Positions 34,266 to 45,009 of a stretch of DNA of 64,000 nucleotides are shown here, piece by piece. Positions within the stretch are counted from its first letter, which is position 1; each line of letters begins with the position of its first letter. The notes below the pieces were generated by a model. The model saw nothing but the letters and a program-made list of their open reading frames with translations. It ran no database searches and was not told the DNA's origin. Position numbers and translations under genes: made by a program. This stretch comes from Datisca glomerata (taxonomy: Eukaryota; Streptophyta; Magnoliopsida; Cucurbitales; Datiscaceae). The DNA is taken from NCBI GenBank assembly GCA_003255025.1, contig QANY01009435.1, positions 1-64,000 of the forward strand. The letters are read 5' to 3'.

Positions 34266-35011
34266 TGCTGGGATCGATAGGTTTTAAAATTAACTAAAAA
34301 ATAAGTTTGAACCAGGAACGGTTCATGGACGGAACATCAAAAAAATTTCAATTAACTTATTTAATCAAATTAAATAATTTAAAACCAAACAACGTGCAAT
34401 TATGCATATACGATATTAAATGAGAAGATAAGATTAGAAACAATTTTTCACTTATACTTTGTATAAGAGAATTTTTGAACTGGGGGATTTCTTTCGAGCG
34501 TTCTTTAAGCTTTGAGATCTGAATCATGCACTTGAACTCCAAGAATGATTTGTGAATTTCGTCCATCAACAACCACCCGTTAATTTCAGAAATACATCTC
34601 ATGAGAATTTTATTTAGGTCCTCTCAAAATTGGCGGCAATCACAAGGGATGGGAGAAAATTCTTTTTCTCTGTATCTGATATGAGATTTATATCTCTATC
34701 TCTCTCTTTAAAATCAAATTGCTATTAGATATTTATAAAATTTAATTTTTGATATTTAAAAATATATCCATATATTTTAATTTTCTGAAAATTGACCCAC
34801 ATATATTCAAATTGCCGAAAATCAATATATCTCTATAGTGTTAGAGTTGTATCAAATTTATCAATCCAATTGATAGATTTAATTGATCATTATTGATTAA
34901 TTAATTAATCTATTTTTATTGACTAATTATTCAATAAATAAAAAATAAAAAAATAATTAATTTTAGTACAATTAATCACTCTTAACCAATTAAGTGACAT
35001 CATCTATCACA
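34266..35011 (-). repeat. 5' LTR of copia C (746 bp)
   Basis: It is bounded by TG at 35011-35010 and CA at 34267-34266 on the minus strand, next to the primer site. No second copy is seen in the window, so the outer boundary is inferred from the TG and from its position beside element B. Confidence 0.5.
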
Positions 35012-35017
35012 TATAGG

Positions 35018-36365
35018 TGTAGGAAATATGCCTTGACACCAAAACACATTTTTATCCAATTTACTTTGTTTCTTTATTACTGTTTTCATGAAATATGTCT
35101 AAGACTTGATGAACCCACATGAACAAAGCTAATGATTCAAATACCCAGTGAATTTATCTCCATTAACGAGACCATGATCTTATATTAATACGAGAGAATT
35201 AAGATAATAAATAACGAATAAAGTTGTCAGTAACATATTAAAGTATGAAATCTTTAATGAATGGTTGTTAGAACGGTTCACTAAGCATTATGAATGCATG
35301 TGATCTAGATCCGGATCATTGATGTGGATAAATATCTTAGTGAATGTACTTTATATAATAAAATTATATATGACATGACCGATGTTAATTAATATCTTTA
35401 TTAACGTGTCATTTATCATAAAGATTTAATACACATCAATTCGATGATCATATGTAGATTAATTTGAATCCAGAGTAGTCATGAACTCCTATGCATGTTT
35501 ACTGAATCTTTTGATTTACTCGTTAAGGTCTGTTTGTTAATCAAGCTAGTGACTTTTGCTTTCCTAACGGATCATATATTAGTTCCCTTAAGTGTTAATT
35601 CTGAAACTGAATGATTATTGAGCTCAAATTTATAATAAGATTATAATTTTGATCAAGAGGTAATTAGAAGGGTAAAATAGTAATTTTGATCAGTTCTAAT
35701 TTACGAACCAATAATCGGAGGACAGAATTACATGAAATGATTATGTCAGTGGACTACATGAGAATAATACTCTATAAAAACATTCTATAATATCTAAGAG
35801 TACAATTTTATATTTATAGCGGAGTAATAATGAAATTAATAAATAAAATTATTTAATTAAAAAGTTTAATTAATAATTTGGTTTATTAGAGCTTAGGATT
35901 ATAAGTCTATGGCACTCAAGTCATCTCTATACTACGTTATCTAGGGTGTGAGTATTTCAGGACATGAGAAAATGTCTGACTTGCAAAAGAAATTTTTATC
36001 CTAGGGTAAGTACATAATTATGAATTATTTATATAAATAATTCTTAATTATTTATATATTTAAATATTAATTTTGGAAATTATATATATATCTAAAAATA
36101 ATTTTTGATTTGTGAAATTAGATAATTAAATTATTATTAGATAATAATTGAAATCAACTAAATCTGTTATTTGTGAAATAACAGATAAGTTAGTTGATAA
36201 TGATAATCAGATATGTTAATTTTGAATTAAGTGATATCTAGATAATTATCTGATTAAAATAAATATTTATTTGACAGTAATTACCGTGTGTCGATCATTG
36301 ATAGGGTATCACAAATTGACTTGGACTCTTATGGTGTCACGTGATACTACAGTAGTGAGTGTGCG
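35018..36365 (+). repeat. 5' LTR of copia B, truncated at its 3' side
   Basis: It begins TGTAGGAAATATGCC and aligns with the 3' LTR from 41791 (for example CACTAAGCATTATGAATGC and ATCAATTCGATGATCATATG). Similarity stops near 36365 in CACGTGATACTACAGTAGTG, about 680 bp before the corresponding end of the 3' LTR. Confidence 0.8.
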
Positions 36366-37833
36366 ACGATTGGAAAATATTATCGTCGGTGAAAACTGTT
36401 GTCAGGTTTTAGGAATGTTTCCAACAAACCATGCAACCAATTTCACCACCTAAGTATTTCATTAAAACTCAAACTCTTTCAATTATCCATTTAAAAGTTG
36501 AAATTAATGTAACTTTAAAATTAATTATCAAATTTTAATTTTATGAAAATTAAAAATTAATAGGTTGATTGAGTTTGATCCAAGTTTGAGCAACTCAAAT
36601 AAAGTATTTATTTGACTAAGTCAAAGTTAACTATATTAAAAGGGATAATTATAGAAATTATTTTAATTAAGAAAAATAGTTTTATAATTAAAAAGGGTTT
36701 TGTTTAAAACTTGAAGATTATGAAGATGGACATCAGGAGGAGAAGACAATATTTGAGAAATATGTATTCTCGAAATCTGCTTTGTAATTTTATTTATTTA
36801 TTTCAAGAGTTGAATTTAGAAATACTCAATAGTCACTTAGTCCATTATTATTTTATTTAATTATTAAATAATTTTTTAATTGTTATGTTTGATAACATGT
36901 CTATGCATTAGTCGATCACATGCCATACATGAAAATCTCACACAGTTTTATTTAATTACGCATCTCATCTGTAAAAACATGATTTATTAGGATTGTCCTA
37001 ATATGTTTATATATATTACTTTATGAAATCAATTGCATGTAAACTACTAGGTTTTAACTAGTTAAAACTTGGTAACCACACCACACTAAAGGCTATAGTA
37101 ACATTTAGGTTAACCGACTTTAGTGAAAGAGTTTTATTAAAGTTTGATGATTATAATTAATTAGTTAATCTAAATTCATCTAATTATGACTTAGGTGCTT
37201 CAAAAAGTTAAATGAATTTAGACCAATGAGATTGGATTAACTAATAATTAAAAATTCACGGGGTTCTAAAATAGTGAGTGAGAGAAGATTGACATGTCAA
37301 TATAACCTATGGTCTCCATAATTAGTACACTACTGTGAGGTGCAGTGAGAGCCTCGAGATAACTTTGTTTTCATCCCCCTAAGAAAGGTTTCGAGCTGTA
37401 CATACCAAAGTTGGACTTCTTAAGAAGATAAAAGGAAGTGATATAGTTTAGTTTTGATCAACCTTAAGACGGCATATTTTAAAAGAAGTCATGAAATCTG
37501 AAATGATGGGTTACACTCACAAAATCACAATTAAGCTTTCATATGGATAACTGCGACTTGATCGAATAAGCGATACCTTATTGTCAATAGAAAAAATATG
37601 AGATATTTTAGGTTTTAATTAATAAGGATGAGAATATCTCATAGACAACATGAGGTTAATTTGACCGAGCCTACGGCGGCACATTAATTGTTGGATTGTT
37701 TTATCGTGATTAATAAATGTTAAACTTATGTGTTTATTATGATTGCATTCATGCATCATGTTTACCTTTTGAATTCCAGATATTAATCAATTATATTGAA
37801 TCATGTATGCTTTAAATTTCAGTTATCAATATT
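36366..37833 (+). other. Copia B untranslated leader
   Basis: A long non-coding leader shared with copy A from about 36470 (A: from about 5171). Shared phrases include GAAGATTATGAAGATGGA, CATCCCCCTAAG and GGGCAACC just at the gag start. No primer site could be recognised at its left edge. Confidence 0.65.
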
Positions 37834-38735
37834 ATGTCTACCATGGGCAACCATGTTACTGCTTTACTCGCTCTTGAAAAATTGAATGGTGATAATTTTG
37901 TACGTAGGAAATCAAATATAAACTTAATGCTGATTTATGAGAACCATAAGTTCATTCTTACTGAGGAATGTTCGGAGGATCCCGCTGCTAACACCTTAAA
38001 GAATGTTAAAGACAAATATGATGCTTGGATCATATCAAATAACAAGGCGAAGTGATACATGCTTGTGAGCATGGATGTTATTTTGAGAACCAAACATGAA
38101 AGCATGTAGATTACCTTTGAAATTATAGAATCTTTACAGGCAATGTTTGGACAACAATCTGATCAAAGTCATCGTGAGGCCACTAGGAGCTATACGACAA
38201 CTAAGATGAGGAATGGTACTTCTGTTCGAGAGCATGTTTTGAACATGATCGATAAAATGCATGAGGCAGAAGTACATGGGGCGACCATTAATGAGCGGAA
38301 TCAAGTTAGCATCATACTAGAGTCACTCACACCAGCTTTTTCTACGTTCACTACCAACTATGTTATGAACAAGTTACAATTCAATATGACCCAATTGTTG
38401 AATGAACTGCAGATGTTTGAGTTATTCGACCTTAGAATGATCAAAGAGGGCGATGCAAATGTTGTCAAGCAAAATCTTTCTTCCAATATCGTTAAGATCA
38501 AGAAAAGGAAGAAGAACAAGGGTAAGTACAAGAGTAAGAACAAAAGAGTAAAGAAAGCCAAGACATTGCCCAAAGCTAAGAAGAACACGAAAGACAACAA
38601 GCCCAAAGGAAAGTGTTTCCACTGTGGGGTTGAAGGTCATTGGAAGAGGAATTGTAACAAGTATCTCTCTGAGCTGAAAAAGAAAAGTAAATATGATTTA
38701 CTTGTACTTGAAGCTTGTTCAGTGGAATATGATTT
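37834..38735 (+). pseudogene. Copia B gag
   Basis: It starts MSTMGNHVTALLALEKLNGD at 37834. A TGA stop at 38054 (after NNKAK) and a frameshift near 38110-38140 break it. The main open part is 38143-38910, running into protease. It includes the gag core (FTTNYVMNKLQFNMTQLLNE), a Lys-rich tract and an intact knuckle CFHCGVEGHWKRNC at 38614-38655. Confidence 0.8.
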
Positions 38736-39850
38736 TTCATCCTGGATACTTGATTCAGAAGCCATTAACCATGTATGGTCTTATTTGCAGATGCTTGATT
38801 CGTCAATGGAACTGACTGATGGCGAGGCCGTTCTGAGAGTTGGGAGTGGTGCGCTTTTGTCAGCTAAAGCATTAGAGACAATCCGTTTACTTTTGGATAT
38901 AATTACTTAGTTTTGAACGATGACTATTATATTCCTGGTTTTTCGAAGAATTTGATTTCTCTTTCATTTTTGCAAGAAAAATTTTCAAAATTTCTTTCAT
39001 CATTAAAGAGTTTATTATTTCTAAGAATGAATTTGATATCTGTCATGATAAAATTATAAACGGACTGTACGTACTTAAACCGACTGAATGCGCATTAAAT
39101 AATTCTGAAATATTTAAAGTAGCAAAACCTAAAAATAACAAACGATAAAGAATTTCTCATGATGATAACACATATTTATTTCATCTTAGATTGAGACATA
39201 TTAATTTAGATAGATTAAACGGGTTAACAAAGCATGGTGCTTTGAGAGAGCTACAAGTTAGAACTCTTCCTGTTTGTGAATCCTGTCTTGATGGTAAAAT
39301 GACCAAGAAACCTTTCACAGGAAAGGGTTAAAGAGCGAATGAACTACTTGAGTTAGTACATAGTGATGTATGTGGATCGATCACTTTCATTGACGATTAC
39401 TTAAGATATGGTTATACTTACCAAATACAAAGAAAGTATGGAACTTTTGAAAAGTTTAAAGACTTCAAAGATGAAGTTAAAAATCAATTAGGTAAATGAT
39501 TGAAAACCCTTCGATCCGATCGAGGTGGTGAATACTTCGATTTAGAATTCAAGGATTATTTGCTGGAGTGTGAAATCCTATCCCAACTCACAGCACCTGG
39601 AACACCACAACAAAATGGTGTTGCATAGAGGAGAAACCAAACCTTATTGGATATGGTTAGGTCGATGTTAAGCTACTCATCATTGTCACTTATATTTTGG
39701 GGATATGCACTACACACGACAACTTACATTTTGAATGTAGTACTCTCTAAGTCTGTAAGTAAGACGCTTTTAGAGTTATGAAATGGCTTCAAACCTAGTT
39801 TGCGTCATTTCTGTATATGGGGGTGTCCAGCTCTCGTTTTTAGACCAAAG
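38736..39850 (+). pseudogene. Copia B protease and integrase
   Basis: The protease motif WILDSEAINH has Glu in place of the essential Gly of the Asp-Ser-Gly triad (38752-38760). The integrase zinc domain (PVCESCLDGKMTKKPF near 39268-39316) keeps its CX2C pair. The core has HSDVCG (39360). The catalytic Glu that follows QNGV is replaced together with its codon by a TAG stop at 39626-39628. Other stops are present near 39147 and 39330. Confidence 0.78.
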
Positions 39851-41020
39851 ACCGACTCAAAGTCTGAGGTATGCATATTCGTTAGCTATTCTCTAGAGAC
39901 TAGAGGTTGGTACTTTTATAGTCACAATGATAAAAATGTGTTTGTGTCGACAAATGCCACATTTCTTTAGCATGACTATATGCATAACTACAAACCTCAT
40001 AGCAAAGTAGCTCTAGGGGAATTAACGATTGATGAGATTAGATCACCTTCAATTTGTATTGATAAATGATAAATAAGAGAAATCACAGTTCCTGCAAAGT
40101 TAACCCCAGTGCAACATCGTAGTGGGAGGGTTGAGAGGCAACCAATTCGCTACGAACTAGATGCACATGTTCTAGTCTCAGACACTAATAATGAAGATCC
40201 AATATCTTATGAAGAAGCAATGGATGATCCTGGAAAGGAGAAATGGTAAGATGCCATGAACCAGAAAATGGAATCTATGTATTCCAATTCCGTCTGGAAA
40301 CTTGTAGATCCATCTGAAGATATCAGACCCATTGGATGTAAATGGATCTTCAAGAAGAAAAGAGGTGCGGATGAGAAAGTAGAGACTTTCAAGGCACGGT
40401 TAGTAGCCAATGGCTATACACAAAGGGAGGGAGTCGATTATGAAGAGACATTCTCTCCTGTGGCCATGCTAAAATTCAGTCGCATTCTTTTGTTCATAGC
40501 CGCTAGTTTTGATTATGAGATATGGAAAATGGACATCAAGACAGATTTTCTAAATGACTCTCTTGAAGAAATCATCCATATGATGCAACTAAAAGGGTTC
40601 ATACAATAAGGGAAAAATAAGAAAGTATGTAAGTTACTTAAATCCATTTATGGATTAAAGCAAGCATCTAGATCTTTGAATCTTACCTTTGATGAGATTA
40701 TAAAGTCTTATAGCTTCGAGCAAAATGTTGACGAAGCTTGTGTTTATAAATACACCAAAGATAAGATAGTGGTTTTCTTAGTTCTTTATTTTGATGATAT
40801 CCTACTCATTGGGAATGATGTAGAAATTTTGTCAAAGGTAAATGAGTGGTTAGCTGATAAATTGCAAATGAAAAATTTGGAAGAAGCGAGCTATGTTATA
40901 GACATCCAAATCCTAAGGGATAGAAAAATCAAGTTCTTGGTATTTTCTCAGGAATCTTATATTGATAAAGTACTGGAGAGATTCTCTATGGAGAATTCTA
41001 AAAAAGGACAATAACCGACT
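39851..41020 (+). pseudogene. Copia B reverse transcriptase
   Basis: The open piece 40256-40609 carries GCKWIFKKKRGADEKVE, FKARLVANGYTQREGVDYEE and WKMDIKTDFLNDSLEE. After a stop at 40607, LNPFMD/GLKQASRSL-type sequence leads to 40676-41014. That part has the catalytic box changed to YFDD (40787-40798) and the downstream LADKLQMKNLEEASYVIDIQ block. Confidence 0.8.
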
Positions 41021-41059
41021 AGACATGGAATTGTCGTCTCCAATGAACAATGTGGTAAG

Positions 41060-41719
41060 ACACCTTAGGAGGAGGAAGATATGAGAAATGTTTCCTATGT
41101 TTCAGAAGTTGGAAGTCTCATGTATGCCATGTTGTGTACGAGACTGGACATCTGTTATGCAGTGAGAATTGTCCGTCCTCATCAATCGAATCCAGGTTTG
41201 GAACACTTGATTACAGTAAAGCACATTTTCAAGTATCTTAGAAGAATGAAAAACTATATACTTGTTTATTCAGGTGGAGACCTGAACCCTACTAGATATA
41301 CTGATTCTAGTTTTCATTAAGACAGAGACAGTCGAAAGTCGTCATTTGGATCAGTATTCATCCTTGGTGGAGGAGCTGTAGTCTGGAGAAGTATTAAACA
41401 ATCCAACATTGCAAATTTCACTATGGAAACTAAATATATAATGGCTTGTGAAGTTACGAAAGAGGCGGTATGGCTCAGAAAGTTCTATTATGATCTGAAA
41501 GTAGTTCCAGATATGGACAAGCCTGTGATCTTGTGCTGTGATAACAGTGGGGCGGTAGAAAATTTCAAGGAACCGAGGAGTCACAAGAGGAGCAAACACA
41601 TAGAGAGGAAATATCATCTTGTAAGAGAGATCTTGTATCGAGGGGACGCGACTATTATGAAAATAGTATCAAAACAGAACCTGGTTAATCTTTTTAGAAA
41701 GACATTTCCTGAGAAATAA
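41060..41719 (+). pseudogene. Copia B RNase H
   Basis: Frames 41081-41320 and 41423-41719 cover the copia connection and RNase H: VGSLMYAMLCTRLDICYAV, RYTDSSFH then a TAA stop (41318-41320), SVFILGGGAVVWRS, FTMETKYIMACEV and CCDNSGAV, ending FPEK at 41719. The catalytic Asp (YTDSS), Glu (METKY) and Asp (CCDNS) positions are readable, but the domain is split by the stop. Confidence 0.8.
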
Positions 41720-41772
41720 TTTGAGGGTCACGTGCGTAACATGAGATTAAGAGAGATGCCGCATTTACTTTA

Positions 41773-41787
41773 GGGCAAGTGGGAGAT
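41773..41787 (+). other. Polypurine tract of copia B
   Basis: GGGCAAGTGGGAGAT directly precedes the 3' LTR start, as in many plant copia elements. Confidence 0.75.
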
Positions 41788-42738
41788 TATTGAGGGTTAT
41801 GCCCTCAAAGCATGTTTATTGACATTTTGATAAAAAAATTAAAGATGATTATATTTTTCGTATAATTGTTCTTTAATGAATAGTTGCTAGTACGGTACAC
41901 TAAGCATTATGAATGCGTGTGATCTTGATCTGGATCACTGATGTGGATAGACATATTAGTGAATATACTTTATGTAATAAGATTATATATGACAGAACCG
42001 GTGTGAATTAATATATTTATTAACGTGTTGTTTACCATAATCATTTAATACACATCAATTCGATGATCATATGTAGATCAGTTTGAATCATGAGTAGTCA
42101 TGAAATCTTATGCATGTTTACTGGATCTTTTGATTTACTCATTAAGATTTGTTTCTTAATCAGGCTAGTGACTTTTATTTTGGAGATTTAGTGATGTGGA
42201 TGACTGTGGAGTATATTGGTTCCCTTAAGTGTTAATTCTAGAACCGAATGGTTATTGAGCTCAAATTTATAATAAGATTATAAATTAGTCATTCACTAGT
42301 GGATTAATGGTACTCAAGTATCAGGAGGTAATTAGAAGGGTAAAACAATAATTTTGACCAATTCTAATTTACACCCCAATAATTGGAGGACATAACTACA
42401 TGAAATGATTATGTCTGTGGACTACATGAGAATACTTTGTAAATACATTCTATAATCTCTAAGAATGTAATTTTATATTTATAATGGAGTAATAATGGAT
42501 TTAATAAATATGATTATTTAATTAAAGAATTTAATTAATAATTTAGTTTATTAAAGCTTAGGATTATAGGTCCATGGTCCCCAACTATACTAAGTTGTCT
42601 AGGGTGTGGGTATTTCAGGACATGAGAAAATGACTGACTTGTAAAAAAAAATTTATTATGGGACAAGTACATAATTTTGGAATAATTATGTGTGATTAAT
42701 TAATTAAATTATTTATATATTTAAATATAATTTTTCAG

Positions 42739-42741
<3 letters not shown>

Positions 42742-42789
<48 letters not shown>
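42742..42789 (+). repeat. (AT)n microsatellite in LTR
   Basis: Uninterrupted TA/AT run of about 48 bp. It is much shorter or absent at the matching positions of the 5' LTR and copy A. Confidence 0.95.
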
Positions 42790-42792
<3 letters not shown>

Positions 42793-43066
42793 TCGATACG
42801 TGAGACAGAATATCTAATTTATGAAATTAGATAGTTAAATTATTATTAAATAATAATTTAAATCAACTCAATATGTTGTTTGAGAAATTACATATAAGTT
42901 AGTTGATAGGGATAATCAGATATGCTAATTTTGAATTAACTGATATATAGATAATTATCTGATTAAAATAAATATTTAATTCACAGTAATTGCCACGTGT
43001 CAATCACTGATAGAGTATAAAAAATTGACATGGCTTACTGTGGTATCACATGACACTACAATAGTG

Positions 43067-43210
43067 AGTGTTCAACACTGTAGTGGCACAGGACACTTCA
43101 GTGGTGCCGTGAGACACAGTGCCGTGAGGCGTTGTGCTGGCTCACGACACACTGTAGTGCCATGTGGCACTCCAGTTGTGCACAATTGCAGTGTGTCTCA
43201 CTGCAATTGG
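43067..43210 (+). repeat. Cluster of CACTGTAGTG-like short repeats in LTR
   Basis: ACACTGTAGTGGC, GACACTTCAGTGGTGCC, GACACAGTGCC, GACACACTGTAGTGCC and GCACTCCAGTTGTG follow each other. Each is a partial palindrome. The copy A LTR has a shorter version near 10428-10500. Confidence 0.65.
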
Positions 43211-43845
43211 TAATTTTATAATTAAATATTATTTCAGCTTATCCCTAAAAATATGATACGTCATTATCTAGAATATATACGTATATTATTCTAATGACCT
43301 TAGTTGTTGAAAGAAGATGAGAGAATCAGTTGATCAGATCATCAGTTCATCAATCGAGAGTTGAATTGAGAAGACGATTAGTGTCAGAGAGATTTTCTTC
43401 TACGATTAAAAATTAATCAAATCTCTAAAAGAATAATCATCACGTTCTTTTATAGAATCGTCTCACTAAAGTCATTCTCAGTAAATCTCTAAATCTCATG
43501 TGTTGAGAACATCTAGTGACAGAAAAAGTGTCTTGTAATATTCTACGTGCTCACATATGTCCTAGTGCGTTGAGGATTGACTAAAAATATTTTGGTGTGG
43601 ATCTTAGAGTCTACTGATCGTTGGAACGATTTCATGGGAATGGAAGATCGATCGATTTTTACAAGGACACTTGATATAGACTATAACGGTATATGATTCC
43701 TAACCTTGTATGTTGCAGATTTAACTTATAAATATAATGGATCTAACTAATTGAAAAAAAGTTTTCAATAAAAATTTTTATTTGGTTATCGTGGCGTTAC
43801 GCAAGTTTTATTTTATTAAAAGATTCGATTTTTATTAAAAGTTTA

Positions 43846-45009
43846 ATAGTAATGTCTGAGAAATAGCTACAGATAAATAATTATTACACGCTACTTTATG
43901 AGTATTTTTCAACACTAACTTATACCAAAAACACGTATGAGTTTAGAGCAACGCTCAACTCAACAGCTTAATCTATTAGGTTAAATAGCAATTTAACATG
44001 GTACCAAAGTCAATTCAAGCACGAGTGAGCTCATAGTGACAAAAACTTGACATAGAGACCAACATGCACATCACATGGGGTATTGAGGAAAAAATATCAC
44101 ATTGGTTGAGAAAAAATCTTGGGCTAAGAATATAAACTCGAGATAATCCTCAACTCATAAATTTACTAGCTTTTGAGTATGAGTTAAGTCCTTAGACTTT
44201 AACCATATAAATAATTAACACATAATTTGATCTATTAAAATTTAAGCTAAAATTTAATGGTATAGAGTTACTATTTTTTATTTGAAGACTAAAGATTTGC
44301 CAAAAAAGTTCAATTGAGATACTTTTTCAAATTGTGTAAAAATAAATATTAATTTAGTAAGGAAAGACTTGATGTAGCAGTCGAGTCGTATGATTTATAC
44401 ATTCACTTTACAATTTAAATATTTTTTCGATAGTAACATTAATTATATCTAATGCAGAATCACAAATACATCTTCGCCGTCGTGTGGATATTTATATTAA
44501 AATATAAAAGATAATATCAAGAATATAATTATTATAACATCTTCATATTTTACACGTGAGAGGTGGTAGAAATTGAAGGCTGTTTCTTCTGCAGAGGTCG
44601 TTGATTTGAATCCCTATGTCTCGATCTGTCCCTTAAAGGAAAGATTATTTGAAAATGGTTAATTAATTGAAGCAGAAGAAGCTCATTGGCGCGGTTTATA
44701 TGTCGACGATGCTCACCTCACCACCTCTACAACCTTTTCTGTCTCTATGCTCTGCACTTCCTATGTCGCTTTCTTTCTTCAAGGTTTGACCTTTCTCTCC
44801 CCCACCGGGTTGTTCATTTTGGGTAAATTCGAGCGTTTTCTCAAGTTCTCGTAAGTTCTTCAGCTCTGTTTTGGAATTTTAGTTCCGAATTATGCGCTTT
44901 TGCAATCTGATTGATTCTATTTTGTTTCGTGGATTTTGGGGGAATTTTTCTGAAATTATGCAATCCTTGAGCCCTTATTTGTTTGAAAAGTAGCTTCTGA
45001 GAGGCATAG
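43846..45009. promoter_or_regulatory. Upstream region of the first GRAS gene, with an old repeat remnant
   Basis: The stretch at about 43980-44190 (GGTACCAAAGTC, ATCACATTGGTTGAG, GGGCTAAGAATATAAAC, CTAGCTTTTGAGTATGAGTTAAG) resembles a widespread plant LTR-like dispersed repeat. It is too decayed to name. Nearer the gene, TTTATATG at 44695 is a TATA-like site followed by a CT-rich leader from about 44740. CTCGTAAGTTC near 44848 looks like a splice donor and TTTGAAAAG/TAG near 44985-44993 could be its acceptor, so a 5' UTR intron is possible. None of this is proven by the sequence. Confidence 0.4.

Larger units (their letters stand above)
32075..35011 (-). mobile_element. Leftward Ty1/copia remnant C: LTR, leader, gag fragment
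   Basis: On the minus strand: LTR 35011-34266 (TGTGATAG...CCCAGCA), primer site at 34263-34251, a ~1.9-kb leader and the first ~90 codons of gag (about 32345-32075). The rest of the element is missing. The LTR edge lies only 6 bp from the left LTR edge of element B, in head-to-head orientation. It is a different family from B: the gag and leader do not match. Confidence 0.65.
35018..43845 (+). mobile_element. Ty1/copia element B, near full length but inactive
   Basis: 5' LTR (35018-about 36365), long leader (to 37833), gag, protease, integrase, RT, RNase H, polypurine tract (41773-41787) and 3' LTR (41791-about 43845) are all present in the usual copia order. The domains are in several frames with stops. 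The protease, integrase and RT sites are each altered. The gag-pol region matches copy A at 6568-9590. The 5' LTR is visibly shorter than the 3' LTR. Confidence 0.88.
41791..43845 (+). repeat. 3' LTR of copia B
   Basis: It starts TGAGGGTTATGCCCTC after the polypurine tract and matches the 5' LTR and the copy A LTR remnant. Similarity to copy A (9596-11105) continues to GATTCGATTTTTATTAAAAG at 43822-43840. It contains an (AT)n microsatellite and the short-repeat cluster listed separately. The exact 3' end is not certain, because no terminal CA was identified in both copies. Confidence 0.78.

Noticed and set aside
34357..34602. 81-codon minus-strand ORF
   Set aside because: It lies inside the inferred LTR of copia C and has no known domain.
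43025..43213. 62-codon Cys/His-rich ORF resembling a small peptide
   Set aside because: It is produced by the CACTGTAGTG repeat cluster of the copia LTR, and the frame is not kept in the other LTR copies.
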